Assembly: GCF_022602565.1 (NCBI RefSeq)
Contig: NZ_JALBCV010000002.1
Span: forward strand, 60,625 to 124,624
Reading direction: 5' to 3'
Source: Rosenbergiella metrosideri
GTDB taxonomy: Bacteria; Pseudomonadota; Gammaproteobacteria; Enterobacterales; Enterobacteriaceae
Length of the DNA: 64,000 bases
Under the pieces are notes generated by a model, which saw only the letters and a program-made list of their open reading frames with translations, was not told where the DNA came from and did no database searches. Position 1 is the first letter of the stretch. The number at the start of each line of letters is the position of its first letter. This document shows, piece by piece, positions 1 to 8,347 of the stretch. The translations under genes were made by a program, and so were the position numbers.

Positions 1-76
1 CATCCGTAGCTCAGCTGGATAGAGTACTCGGCTACGAACCGAGCGGTCGGAGGTTCGAATCCTCCCGGATGCACCA
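1..76 (+). tRNA. tRNA-Arg (anticodon ACG), first base outside the window
   Basis: The cloverleaf is complete except for the first acceptor base, which lies before the window. The acceptor arm catccg (1-6) pairs with cggatg (66-71). The anticodon ACG is at 34-36, preceded by the invariant T. The T-arm contains GGTTCGAATCC, and the CCA end is encoded at 74-76. The ACG anticodon (read as ICG) decodes CGU/CGC/CGA. In E. coli an argVYZQ tRNA-Arg cluster sits near gshA, so this is probably the last copy of such a cluster. Confidence 0.95.
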
Positions 77-258
77 TTCGCTTTTCTTCCCTAAATGCAT
101 AATCTTTATTAAATAATTCAATTGTTCTGCGCTAAAATAGCTTTTTACTGTCATAGCATCTAAGGTTTACTCATGTCCGCGACAACTTGCCGACAATCGG
201 CTAGAGTATTGTCTGACTAATGATTGAATTAAAAAGACTTTCACCATGGGAGGTGTCA

Positions 259-1821
259 GTGTTACCTGACGTTACTAACGCGTTACGCTGGCTACAACAA
301 CAGCCACAGCTCTTAACCGGGATTGGACGAGGCATTGAGCGGGAATCGCTGCGTGTTCGGGCTGATGGCTCATTATCAGAACAAGGCCATCCTAAAGCGC
401 TTGGATCAGCACTGACCCACGATTGGATAATTACTGATTTTGCCGAATCATTAATGGAATTTGTTACACCTGTCGATCGCGATATCCCTCATCTACTGAC
501 CTTTTTGCGTGACTTGCATAGACATGTGGTGAAGAGTATTGGTGACGAGCGATTATGGCCGTTTAGTATTCCAGGCACCATCACTGATACGGAAACTATT
601 GCCTTAGCCAATTACGGCTCCTCAAACCTCGGCAAAATAAAGCACATCTACCGCCAAGGTCTTAAACACCGCTACGGCTCGTTGATGCAGGTCATCTCCG
701 GTATTCATTATAATTTCTCCTTACCCGTTGCTTTCTGGGAAGCGAGAGCGCTTGCCGACAATGACACTCGACCTGTACAAGCAATCGCTTCTGAAGGCTA
801 TCTTCGCCTTATTCGTAACTACTACCGTTTCGGCTGGATAATCCCCTACCTGTTTGGCGCTTCACCAGCGGTTTGCGAAAGCTTTTTGGGGGATAATCCT
901 GTATTGAACACCATGGAGAGCGATGGACAAGGGTCTCGTTGGTTCCCTTATGCAACATCGCTACGGCTTAGCGACTTGGGGTATACCAATAAATCGCAAA
1001 GCGGATTGGAAATCTCTTTTAACTCTTTAGAGGAGTACGTGGCCGGTCTGAAAAAAGCGATAGCCACGCCTTCAGAATCTTACGAGAAAATGGGATTATT
1101 CGATGATCAGCAGCGTCGTATTCAACTGAATACTAATGTCTTACAGATTGAGAACGAACTCTACGCGCCTATCCGTCCTAAACGTGTCATTCGTCGTGGT
1201 GAAGCCCCTTCGGATGCATTGAAGCGTGGGGGGATTGAGTATATTGAAGTGCGTTCATTGGATATCAATCCTTTCTCTGCCACCGGCATCAGCGAAGAGC
1301 AGGTACGTTTTCTCGATCTATTCCTGATCTGGTGTGCCTTGATTGATTCACCTGAGATGGATCAAGCTCAGCTTAGCTTTGTTAGGGGCAATTGGAACAC
1401 TGTTATTTTAGAAGGGCGTAAACCAGGCCTCAAACTAAAAGCAGAGTGTGGACAGCAGGACTTCTCGCTGCAAGAGGCTGGATTAGCCCTATTTGATGGA
1501 TTAGCCTCGATTGCGAAGATTCTGGATCAGGGAACAGAGACGGCTTATCAGACGACTTGCCAGACATTACGTGGCATGATTACCGATCCTGAGACGACTT
1601 ATTCAGGTAAGATATTAAGTGTTATTAAGCAAGAAGGGTTTATTGGTAGTGGGATAACCTTGGCAGAGAATTACCGTCAAGCATTACTACAGGAACCTTT
1701 GGAAATCCTCAACGACGATATTTTTGCCGAAAAGGCCGCTGAGTCGATTATTGAGCAGCAGAATATTGAAGCGAGCGATACGCTCTCATTCGAGGAATAT
1801 CTTGCTTCTCGCAAGGGATAG
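259..1821 (+). CDS. gshA: Glutamate-cysteine ligase (gamma-glutamylcysteine synthetase)
   Basis: This enzyme carries out the ATP-dependent joining of L-glutamate and L-cysteine, the first and rate-limiting step of glutathione synthesis in the cytosol. The protein matches the proteobacterial GshA type throughout, for example GIERESLRV near the N-terminus, SALTHDWI, SGIHYNFSLP, FGASPA and SLDINPFS. From GTG 259 it is 520 residues, close to the 518 of E. coli. I prefer GTG 259 because a strong Shine-Dalgarno sequence, gggagg (248-253), lies five bases before it and homology with E. coli (VLPDV against MIPDV) begins there. An in-frame ATG at 220 would add 13 residues but has no ribosome site. The gene is followed by micA on the other strand and then luxS, the usual enterobacterial order. 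Confidence 0.95.
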   Translation: MLPDVTNALRWLQQQPQLLTGIGRGIERESLRVRADGSLSEQGHPKALGSALTHDWIITDFAESLMEFVTPVDRDIPHLLTFLRDLHRHVVKSIGDERLWPFSIPGTITDTETIALANYGSSNLGKIKHIYRQGLKHRYGSLMQVISGIHYNFSLPVAFWEARALADNDTRPVQAIASEGYLRLIRNYYRFGWIIPYLFGASPAVCESFLGDNPVLNTMESDGQGSRWFPYATSLRLSDLGYTNKSQSGLEISFNSLEEYVAGLKKAIATPSESYEKMGLFDDQQRRIQLNTNVLQIENELYAPIRPKRVIRRGEAPSDALKRGGIEYIEVRSLDINPFSATGISEEQVRFLDLFLIWCALIDSPEMDQAQLSFVRGNWNTVILEGRKPGLKLKAECGQQDFSLQEAGLALFDGLASIAKILDQGTETAYQTTCQTLRGMITDPETTYSGKILSVIKQEGFIGSGITLAENYRQALLQEPLEILNDDIFAEKAAESIIEQQNIEASDTLSFEEYLASRKG

Positions 1822-1837
1822 GCGATTAGCAGACAAG

Positions 1838-1908
1838 AAAAAGGCCACTTCATTGTGGCCGAATAACATCTTAGTTGTCAGGATGATGATAACAATTGCG
1901 CGTCTTTC
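1838..1908 (-). ncRNA. micA: MicA small RNA
   Basis: On the minus strand the intergenic region between gshA and luxS begins GAAAGACGCGC and continues with a TTGTTATCATCATCC stretch, the conserved MicA 5' end and seed. It ends with a GGCCAC hairpin (arms near 1843-1848 and 1855-1860) and a run of five U, a Rho-independent terminator. The length of about 71 nt fits the known ~72 nt RNA. MicA is an Hfq-dependent sRNA of the envelope-stress response that represses ompA and other porin or envelope mRNAs. Its position between gshA and luxS and its opposite orientation are as in E. coli and Salmonella. Confidence 0.93.
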
Positions 1909-1914
1909 ATAGAT

Positions 1915-1941
1915 TAAGACGTCGTGTGATGTGAAAAGTTC
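1915..1941 (-). promoter_or_regulatory. Sigma-E promoter of micA
   Basis: Read on the minus strand, GAACTT (1936-1941) is followed by 16 bases and TCTTA (1915-1919). This matches the RpoE consensus GAACTT-N16-TCTGA apart from one base. The spacing to the predicted MicA 5' end at 1908 is six bases. MicA is known to be sigma-E driven, so sequence and family knowledge agree. Confidence 0.88.
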
Positions 1942-1974
1942 ATCAAATCGAAAATTTTTTTAGCGAGGTGAAAT

Positions 1975-2490
1975 ATGCCGTTATTGGATAGCTTTACAGT
2001 AGACCACACCCGTATGGCTGCGCCTGCAGTGCGTGTGGCCAAGACCATGAATACCCCACATGGCGATACCATCACCGTATTCGACCTCCGTTTCTGTATT
2101 CCTAATAAAGAAGTGATGCCTGAGCGCGGTATCCATACCTTAGAACACCTGTTTGCCGGCTTTATGCGTAACCATTTAAACGGTGACGGTGTAGAAATCA
2201 TCGATATTTCGCCTATGGGGTGCCGTACAGGCTTCTATATGAGCCTTATCGGTACGCCAGCGGAGCAACGCGTGGCCACGGCATGGAAAGCGGCGATGGA
2301 AGACGTATTGAAAGTTCAGGACCAAAAGAAAATTCCTGAGTTGAACGAATACCAATGCGGGACGTACGAAATGCACTCCCTCAGCGAAGCGCAAGATATT
2401 GCGCGTCATATTATTTCGCACGATGTACGCGTCAACCAGAATGCAGAGTTGGCACTTCCTGCTGAAACGCTTAAAGAGCTCGAAATTTAG
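1975..2490 (+). CDS. luxS: S-ribosylhomocysteine lyase LuxS (autoinducer-2 synthesis)
   Basis: LuxS cleaves S-ribosylhomocysteine to homocysteine and 4,5-dihydroxy-2,3-pentanedione, the precursor of the AI-2 signal, as part of the activated methyl cycle. The 171-residue length is standard for the family. The metal-binding HTLEH motif is present (His54, Glu57, His58), with the third ligand Cys128 in QCGTYE and the catalytic Cys83 in MGCRTGF. A gcgaggtg ribosome site lies just before the ATG. The promoter region is shared with micA, which is transcribed the other way. Confidence 0.97.
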   Translation: MPLLDSFTVDHTRMAAPAVRVAKTMNTPHGDTITVFDLRFCIPNKEVMPERGIHTLEHLFAGFMRNHLNGDGVEIIDISPMGCRTGFYMSLIGTPAEQRVATAWKAAMEDVLKVQDQKKIPELNEYQCGTYEMHSLSEAQDIARHIISHDVRVNQNAELALPAETLKELEI

Positions 2491-2516
2491 TCCTTCATCG
2501 TCATTGAGCGTTTCAT

Positions 2517-2554
2517 AAGCCGCACCGGTAATAACCGAGTTGCGGCTTTTTTTT
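2517..2554 (+). terminator. Rho-independent terminator of luxS
   Basis: AAGCCGCA (2517-2524) pairs with TGCGGCTT (2541-2548), followed by a run of T. Confidence 0.85.
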
Positions 2555-2684
2555 GATATTCATCACAAATGATAGGATTGATTTAATTGTCTATTGTGGT
2601 GAGATTAAAAAGTATGTTTTATAGACAGTGACGTGCAAGGAATGCACAGTTCGTTGGTGTCGAGTACACCTATGAAGCGCAAGG

Positions 2685-3531
2685 ATGCCCGCTGAACGAC
2701 AATTTACCTGCCTGTATTCTCTTATCCGCCTATTCTGTGGTGTGATGATTATTTATCTGATGAGTTCATGCTCTGTCGCACAATCAGCCGAAGTACGCTG
2801 CGCAGAGATAACCTTCAGTCTAAGTCAGCGAGCCTCTTTTGAACGGCAAGCGTTCGATGCTAGGCTGACTTTGCGTAACGCCAGTCCTCTACCACTGACC
2901 AACGTTAAGGTAGAATTACGTTTCTTGGATAGCCAGTTGAATCCGGTGCAAGCGTCTAAAGAGAGTGTACCAAGTCAGGCGCGATTTTTTTATCAGTTGC
3001 TTGCCCCTAATATCGCCCCCTCTACGGTCGCGGCTCAAGGCGCTGAAACGCAGCACTGGCAAATTATTCCGACTGGCGGGGCAGCAATAGATGTCAGTAC
3101 CCGTTACTACTTAGCAGCGAAGGTCAGCTATACCCAAAGCGAGCGTAATGAGGCGTTTGACGTCAAGACCGTTGCAATTATCGTAAAACCCCTCCCTGAA
3201 CTTATCGTCGATTATTTCCTACCTAGCGAGGTCTACAGCGATGATCCTTTCACAAGACCTACCGGCAGTTGTTGAAGATACCGCAGGACGTAGAGACGTT
3301 CGTCAATATAATGCCCTCGGAGCGCTGACTCGCTACAGTTATCAGCCAAATGGCGAGCTTACCACCGTCACCACATCACTAGGACGACAGTTGAGCTTCA
3401 AACAAGATGCCTTTGGCAACGTGGTGAGTGAAAGTCGTCCTTCGGGCAACCGATATCAGTATCAGTACGAGCTCGCTGGACAGCTTACTGCACAACGGGA
3501 TGAGCTGGGTAATCGAATCGCCTATCGCTAG
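2685..3531 (+). pseudogene. Remnant of a large secreted RHS/YD-repeat protein (N-terminus fused out of frame to YD repeats)
   Basis: The first part, ending with a stop at 3275, has a hydrophobic signal segment ending LMSSC. It then resembles the N-terminal domain I know from very large secreted RHS-type proteins (LTLRNASPLPLTNVKVEL, DYFLPSEVYSDDPFT). After DDPFT homology jumps, in another reading frame, to YD repeats: QYNALGALTRYSYQPNGELT, then FGNVVSESRPSGN, then LGNRIAYR. The second frame is stopped by TAG at 3529-3531, exactly where the repeat expects a Tyr (YR-stop-DAAGQLT). A further shift occurs at an A-run near 3554-3558, after which NRYGKPI continues in the third frame. So most of the gene has been deleted and the rest has shifted and acquired stops. 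Intact members normally exceed 1,000 residues. Confidence 0.8.
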
Positions 3532-3694
3532 GACGCTGCAGGGCAATTGACTGAAAAACCGCTATGGTAAGCCGATATAAGTCCCGCGGTAACACTTAAC
3601 ACAGTTAAGGTTGCTTGGTTAATCGCCGACAACAACGGTACGCCACTGCTATCTGCCGGATAATGATTACAATCCGTTATTAAGCCCGCAACGC

Positions 3695-4078
3695 TTGGCA
3701 AATGCGATGACTTATGCGGTGGGAATTGGCATAACGCATAAAGGGATTAGTTTAGGGGTTAAGGCATGGAAGTTATCCTTTAGTAAAATAAGACTTATAA
3801 TTAAATCAGCTAAATTACCCTATAAAAATATTACCACCGTCGGGCATGCTTTATCGAAGCATTCAGGACGGTATCCTGAGACCTGGGGTAAAATGCATGG
3901 GCCTATTCAACTTTAAGATGCTCAGGGAATGACGCATCTAAGAGATATTATCCGTGCACCGGGATATTTTAAGAGAATTAAAACGCAGAAAGGGGTTTTA
4001 TTTATAGAGAAAAGACTACCCGATGGGCGTGGGGTCAGGTTGAATATGGATGGCACTTTCAATATTTTTATAGATTAA
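3695..4078 (+). pseudogene. Polymorphic-toxin C-terminal domain remnant, interrupted by a stop
   Basis: The frame starting at 3695 contains ALSKHSGRYPETWGKMHG and is interrupted by TAA at 3914-3916. It then resumes in the same frame as DAQGMTHLRDIIRAPG, EKRLPDGRGVRLNMDGTF and NIFID before a natural stop at 4076-4078. The Lys-His-Arg rich core and the GRGVRLNMDGTF ending look like a small nuclease-type toxin module at the end of RHS or CDI effectors. I do not recognise the exact family; a BECR-like RNase fold is only a guess. It follows the YD-repeat remnant and precedes a probable immunity gene, the canonical effector order. With the internal stop it is unlikely to give an active toxin. Confidence 0.65.
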
Positions 4079-4132
4079 GGAATGAAGTATGAATTATTAT
4101 TTTAAGGTGTAGATAAAACCGATCTTTTTCCA

Positions 4133-4576
4133 ATGTTAGAGTTCATTTTATCTAAAACAAAGAGCCATAGTGAGTTTACAACAATGGGCTTCCCTGTTGA
4201 CGTTTATCATGAGAAAACAGATAAGGAAGCAGTGGAATTCATAACTAGACTTGAAGGTGGGTGCATATTTATAAAGCGATTAACTGATTTGAGAGTTAGC
4301 GATACATCAACAATAATTAATCTAGCATTAAGGATGGTTAAATATCAGGATTTATTCGATATTGATATGGTTTTTAATTACTCTGATATTAGTATTGGTT
4401 TGTATTGCTCAGAAAATGAGCGTGTTGAGTGGTTAATGTATAATCTTCAGGGCTTCTCCTATAACATATCAAAAAGGTTTAATTTTAATTTATATTGTGT
4501 GGGGGGGGAGCCAACTTATGATGAAGAAATGCGTTATTTTACTAATGAAAAAATCGGGCCTATGATGGCTAGATAA
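4133..4576 (+). CDS. Probable immunity protein of the RHS toxin remnant, N-terminally truncated by a nonsense codon
   Basis: This 147-residue open frame encodes a small acidic, non-secreted protein of no family I recognise. It lies directly after the toxin-like tail and is markedly AT-rich compared with the flanking core genes, as is typical of horizontally acquired immunity genes. The same frame extends upstream to an ATG at 4082 (MKYELLF, a stop at 4103-4105, then GVDKTDLFP running into this ORF). The original start was probably 4082 and the present ORF may depend on re-initiation at 4133. No good ribosome site precedes 4133. It is best regarded as a damaged or dying immunity gene. Confidence 0.6.
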   Translation: MLEFILSKTKSHSEFTTMGFPVDVYHEKTDKEAVEFITRLEGGCIFIKRLTDLRVSDTSTIINLALRMVKYQDLFDIDMVFNYSDISIGLYCSENERVEWLMYNLQGFSYNISKRFNFNLYCVGGEPTYDEEMRYFTNEKIGPMMAR

Positions 4577-4802
4577 CATTAAAAAGTACTCCCCTACGCT
4601 GGAGGTTTAACGCTTTTAAATTACTGCCGTTATTTCTAATAAATAAGCTTCTCCAGTAAAACCCTAGTTCTTTAGCACAAAATTATTAAAACTCTAGTCT
4701 TTATAGCTACTATTTTTTTAATTTTTTTTATTTTGATCAGTAAATCCTGTACTACACTTTTTGAGTGTTCGAAATAATCCCTTTAATAACGAGGACTCTC
4801 AA

Positions 4803-5039
4803 ATGGTAACTAAAGCTCAAATCCTAGATCATGCAGAAGTAGTTGATAAGAATGGCGACTTTGTGGGCGTTGTCGACCATTTTGAAAGTGAAGACCAAAT
4901 CAAGCTGGTTAAAAAAGCACCCAATGCAGACGGCAGCCACCACTTGATCCCGCTAGCATGGGTGACAAGCGTTGACGATAACAAAGTTATCTTGTCTAAA
5001 ACGCTACAAGAAGTCGAACAAGAGTGGAAAGCAGTCTAA
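4803..5039 (+). CDS. DUF2171 family small protein
   Basis: A 78-residue soluble protein of the DUF2171 type. A short beta-rich domain has the pattern VVDKNGDFVGVVDHFE, then IKLVKK and HHLIPLAWV. The family resembles PRC-barrel-like domains and has no established function. I chose ATG 4803 because aacgagga precedes it at good spacing and homology starts with MVTKAQIL. An upstream ATG-like extension from 4761 has no such support. It stands alone between the broken toxin locus and a convergent GH15 gene. A stress-related role is sometimes supposed for the family, but nothing in the sequence proves it. Confidence 0.8.
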   Translation: MVTKAQILDHAEVVDKNGDFVGVVDHFESEDQIKLVKKAPNADGSHHLIPLAWVTSVDDNKVILSKTLQEVEQEWKAV

Positions 5040-5047
5040 AGATATCT

Positions 5048-5069
5048 GCTACCCGCCTCGGCGGGTAGC
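5048..5069. terminator. Hairpin between convergent genes
   Basis: GCTACCCGCC (5048-5057) and GGCGGGTAGC (5060-5069) form a perfect ten-base stem between the convergent DUF2171 and GH15 genes. There is no long T-run, so its strength as a terminator is uncertain. Confidence 0.6.
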
Positions 5070-5076
5070 ACCCTTT

Positions 5077-6903
5077 CTAACAGCCAGTCAGCGGCTGATT
5101 TCCTAATGCTTGCGCCGCACAAATTAACGCTAAATGACTTAATCCCTGCGGAAGATTTCCTCGCCATTCTCCAGTACGAATATCAAACATCTCATTGAAG
5201 GTCTCGACATTGCCTCTGTCACACAGAGTCTTAAGAATCGTTTGCATATTTTGCTCGGCCAGAGCGTTTTCATCTAGCGCAGCGAGCGCCTCGACCATCC
5301 AAAATGAGCAGGCGACAAAAGTACTCTCCTCTTTCTCGACATGGCTGTAACGGTAGAGATGCGGTCCACCATGACCGAGCTCATCAATCATGGCGCGATA
5401 GGTTGCAAGCATACGCGATTTGTTAATGCGCTGACCGTATCGATAGACCAGGGTTAAGGCTGCATCCAATTCATCATTATCATCAGAATAGAATCGATAA
5501 GCCTGACGGGTTTCCGACCAGCAGTGCTGTTCCACCCATTGCGCGATACTGTCGCGCTCTGCTGCCCAGCGATCGCGCCATGTGGGCTCAAGGTGCCCCG
5601 CGTCGGCTAATTCCACTGCAGCATCTAAAGCGAGCCAGCACGCCATCTTAGAATGGGTGTAGTGCTGCAGGTCCGGTAGCTCCCACATACCAGAATCCTT
5701 TAATCGCCAGCGGTCAGCACATTGGTTGGCTAAACGACATAATAGCCGTGAAGTCTCTAAATCAAGAATATGGCCAGATTGTACGAATAACTGTCCGACC
5801 GCTAACATATCCCCATACATACTGAGTTGACGCTGGTCGCGAGCATTATTTCCTTTCCGTACAGGCTGCGAGTCTTGGTACCCTTGTAGCACTAAGTAGG
5901 TTTCAGCGGGAACCTCTCCTCCCTCCAAGGTGTAACAGGTAAGCAGTTCCTCACCGTGACGCATAATGGTTTTCGACAGCCAAGAGTAAGCAGCTTGGCA
6001 ATCTTCCAGCGCACCTAAATAAACGAAAGATTTAATGATTAAGCAGGCATCGCGGATCCAAGCATAACGATAATCATAATTCTTCTCACCGCCGATACCT
6101 TCAGGGAGTGATGTCGTGGCGGCGGCGGCAAGCGCACCTGTCGGAGAAAACCAGAGAAACTTCAATGCGAGCGCGGAGCGGATGACATGCTGTGGGTAGC
6201 TCCCTTGATAACTCAAGTTTTCTACCCAGTTTTGCCACGCAAGATGACTGGTCTCGATACGCTTATCAATTGCGTCGATTGTCGGAACGGCTAAGGGTTC
6301 AGCATAAGAGACTAATAGGGCGCAGAGCGATGAGGAAGAGGGGTGGCTGGTTAACTGTGCGATGACCTGATTATTTTCACATGTCTTGATCTCAACATCA
6401 TTGCTGCAGCGTAGCATCACCATCAAGTCACCGATATGGAAAATATTGCCTTGTGCGGTAGTGTCGAGCCAAGGTGAGCGAGTCTCCACTTGTGTGCCAA
6501 ACCGAATGGTGAGTTGAAAATTGATATTGCCCTCTTTACCTTCGATTCTTCTGGCTAATTCATTCCAAGGGAGAGGGCCAGCTAAATTACTATTGATTGA
6601 TTCGGTAAGTAACGCCCGGCCGGAGGCGGTAATAAACTCAGTTTCTAAAATATTACTGTTTTCGCGATAACGTCGCTGAACGCTATATTCTTCCGTAGGG
6701 GTCAGACTAAAGTAGCCACCAATATCGTTATCCAAAATACGGTCGAATAGGGCAGGGGAGTCCATATGCGGAACGCACCACCAGTCGATACCGCCATCGG
6801 GTGCAATCAATGCGACTGAACGGCCTTCGCCAATCGCGGCGTAATTACCAAGACCAACAGTGCCTTGTTGACGAACAGGGGAATGGTATTGACTATTCTT
6901 CAA
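5077..6903 (-). CDS. Glycoside hydrolase family 15 protein (glucoamylase/trehalase-like)
   Basis: A 608-residue cytosolic enzyme with no signal peptide. An N-terminal trehalase-like beta-domain (GNYAAIGEGRSVALIAPDGG, then DWWC) is followed by an alpha/alpha-toroid catalytic domain. The family signature NYDYRYAWIRDA is at about residue 280. The likely general acid is Glu in GMWELPD, and the likely base is Glu in FNEMFDIRTG, followed by GNLPQGLSHLAL. GH15 enzymes of this bacterial type hydrolyse alpha-glucosidic bonds; several act on trehalose, but the substrate cannot be read from sequence. The gene is monocistronic and convergent with the DUF2171 gene. A role in trehalose or maltodextrin turnover is inference. 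Confidence 0.88.
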   Translation of the reverse strand: MKNSQYHSPVRQQGTVGLGNYAAIGEGRSVALIAPDGGIDWWCVPHMDSPALFDRILDNDIGGYFSLTPTEEYSVQRRYRENSNILETEFITASGRALLTESINSNLAGPLPWNELARRIEGKEGNINFQLTIRFGTQVETRSPWLDTTAQGNIFHIGDLMVMLRCSNDVEIKTCENNQVIAQLTSHPSSSSLCALLVSYAEPLAVPTIDAIDKRIETSHLAWQNWVENLSYQGSYPQHVIRSALALKFLWFSPTGALAAAATTSLPEGIGGEKNYDYRYAWIRDACLIIKSFVYLGALEDCQAAYSWLSKTIMRHGEELLTCYTLEGGEVPAETYLVLQGYQDSQPVRKGNNARDQRQLSMYGDMLAVGQLFVQSGHILDLETSRLLCRLANQCADRWRLKDSGMWELPDLQHYTHSKMACWLALDAAVELADAGHLEPTWRDRWAAERDSIAQWVEQHCWSETRQAYRFYSDDNDELDAALTLVYRYGQRINKSRMLATYRAMIDELGHGGPHLYRYSHVEKEESTFVACSFWMVEALAALDENALAEQNMQTILKTLCDRGNVETFNEMFDIRTGEWRGNLPQGLSHLALICAAQALGNQPLTGC

Positions 6904-7020
6904 GAGTTTCTCCTTGTGACGCGCGAACGAACTAAGTGAAATCTGATTTTCAGTAAGTTAATTAAGCATGGCACAGAAAGTCGTTTTGTCTTGAAAACCG
7001 CTGGGGAGTGCTCGATAAAT

Positions 7021-7044
7021 AAAAAACGCGACGGGGCGTCGCGT
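7021..7044 (-). terminator. Terminator of corB
   Basis: On the minus strand ACGCGAC (7038-7044) pairs with GTCGCGT (7026-7032), followed by a run of T corresponding to the A-run at 7021-7026. Confidence 0.85.
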
Positions 7045-7058
7045 TATGAGAAGGGAGA

Positions 7059-8336
7059 TTAACTCTGTTTAAGAGGCTTGTTAGGGACCACTCGAACCTG
7101 CTTGACCATATTATCTTGCACATCAAGAATATCGATTGCAAAGGTGCCCAGTTTCACTTTAGTGTTCGTCTCTGGAATTTCTTCGAGGAACTCAAGCAGC
7201 ATACCGTTAATCGTACGCGCACCATCTTCTGGCAGGTCCCAGTTAAAGGCTTTATTGATTTCACGGACATTAGCACTGCCATCAATCAGCACTGATCCAT
7301 CGTTTTGTGGCATCACTTCTTCGGCTAAAGAAGGAGACATCGAGGTGGTAAAATCCCCTACAATCTCTTCTAATATATCTTCGATAGTCACTAAGCCCTT
7401 AATATCGCCGTACTCATCGATGACTAAACCAGTTTTTTTCTTATTTCGTTGGAACTTGACGAGCTGTTGGTTAAGGGCAGTCCCTTCAGGAATAAAATAG
7501 ATTTCATCTGCCGCCCGCAATAAATTCTCTTTGGTGAACTCACGCTTATCGTTCATGGTACGCCAAGCTTCCCGCACACGTAGCATGCCGACGCAATCCT
7601 CAAGGGTATCGCGATAGAGCACTAAACGACCATGAGGTGAGTGAGTCAGCTGACGGCTTAATGTTTTCCAATCGTCGTTGACGTTTATCCCAACGATTTC
7701 GTTACGCGGGATCATAATATCGTCTACGGTCACCTTCTCTAGGTCTAACACGGAAAGCAACATATCTTGATTTCGGCGCGACATCAGATTACGCGACTCA
7801 TACACAATGGTTCTTAGCTCTTCTTTACTCAAAGCCGAGCTCATCGATGTTGCGGTTTTAATCCCGACCAAGCGCATTAAAAAGCGGGTGATAGTATTTA
7901 ATAACCAAACGATGGGTAACATGACTGTTTGAATCGGGCCGAGTAAAAGGCTACTTGGGTAGGCGACCTTTTCCGGATAGAGTGCGGCGATGGTTTTAGG
8001 TAAAACCTCAGCAAAAATTAAGACGACGAAGGTTAATACCCCGGTGGCAATGGCGACACCCGCATTACCGTACAGGCGCATCCCGACGATTGTCGCCAGT
8101 GAGGAGGCTAAAATATTGACTAAATTATTACCGATAAGCACTAGGCTTATCAGTAGGTCAGGGCGCTTCAGCAGTTTCTCAACACGTTTTGCTGCACGGT
8201 TTCCTTGCTTTGCATGATGCCGTAACTTATAGCGGTTAAGCGTCATCATGCCGGTTTCAGAACCGGCGAACCAAGCAGAAACTAAAACCATAACAACTAA
8301 AATAATAATCAACGACGTGGTCGAGACAGAGTCCAC
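7059..8336 (-). CDS. corB: CNNM/CorC-family inner membrane protein CorB (YfjD)
   Basis: A 425-residue membrane protein. The N-terminal DUF21/CNNM transmembrane region has the motif GSETGMMTLNRYKLRH and about four hydrophobic segments. Paired CBS domains (about residues 205-330) and a C-terminal CorC_HlyC domain (about 345-415) follow. The family is linked to magnesium and cobalt homeostasis, with CNNM proteins acting as Mg2+ transporters and the CBS pair as the nucleotide-binding regulator. It lies eleven bases downstream of ypjD and is probably co-transcribed, divergent from ffh, the same neighbourhood as in E. coli. Confidence 0.93.
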   Translation of the reverse strand: MDSVSTTSLIIILVVMVLVSAWFAGSETGMMTLNRYKLRHHAKQGNRAAKRVEKLLKRPDLLISLVLIGNNLVNILASSLATIVGMRLYGNAGVAIATGVLTFVVLIFAEVLPKTIAALYPEKVAYPSSLLLGPIQTVMLPIVWLLNTITRFLMRLVGIKTATSMSSALSKEELRTIVYESRNLMSRRNQDMLLSVLDLEKVTVDDIMIPRNEIVGINVNDDWKTLSRQLTHSPHGRLVLYRDTLEDCVGMLRVREAWRTMNDKREFTKENLLRAADEIYFIPEGTALNQQLVKFQRNKKKTGLVIDEYGDIKGLVTIEDILEEIVGDFTTSMSPSLAEEVMPQNDGSVLIDGSANVREINKAFNWDLPEDGARTINGMLLEFLEEIPETNTKVKLGTFAIDILDVQDNMVKQVRVVPNKPLKQS

Positions 8337-8347
8337 TGAAACAATCC

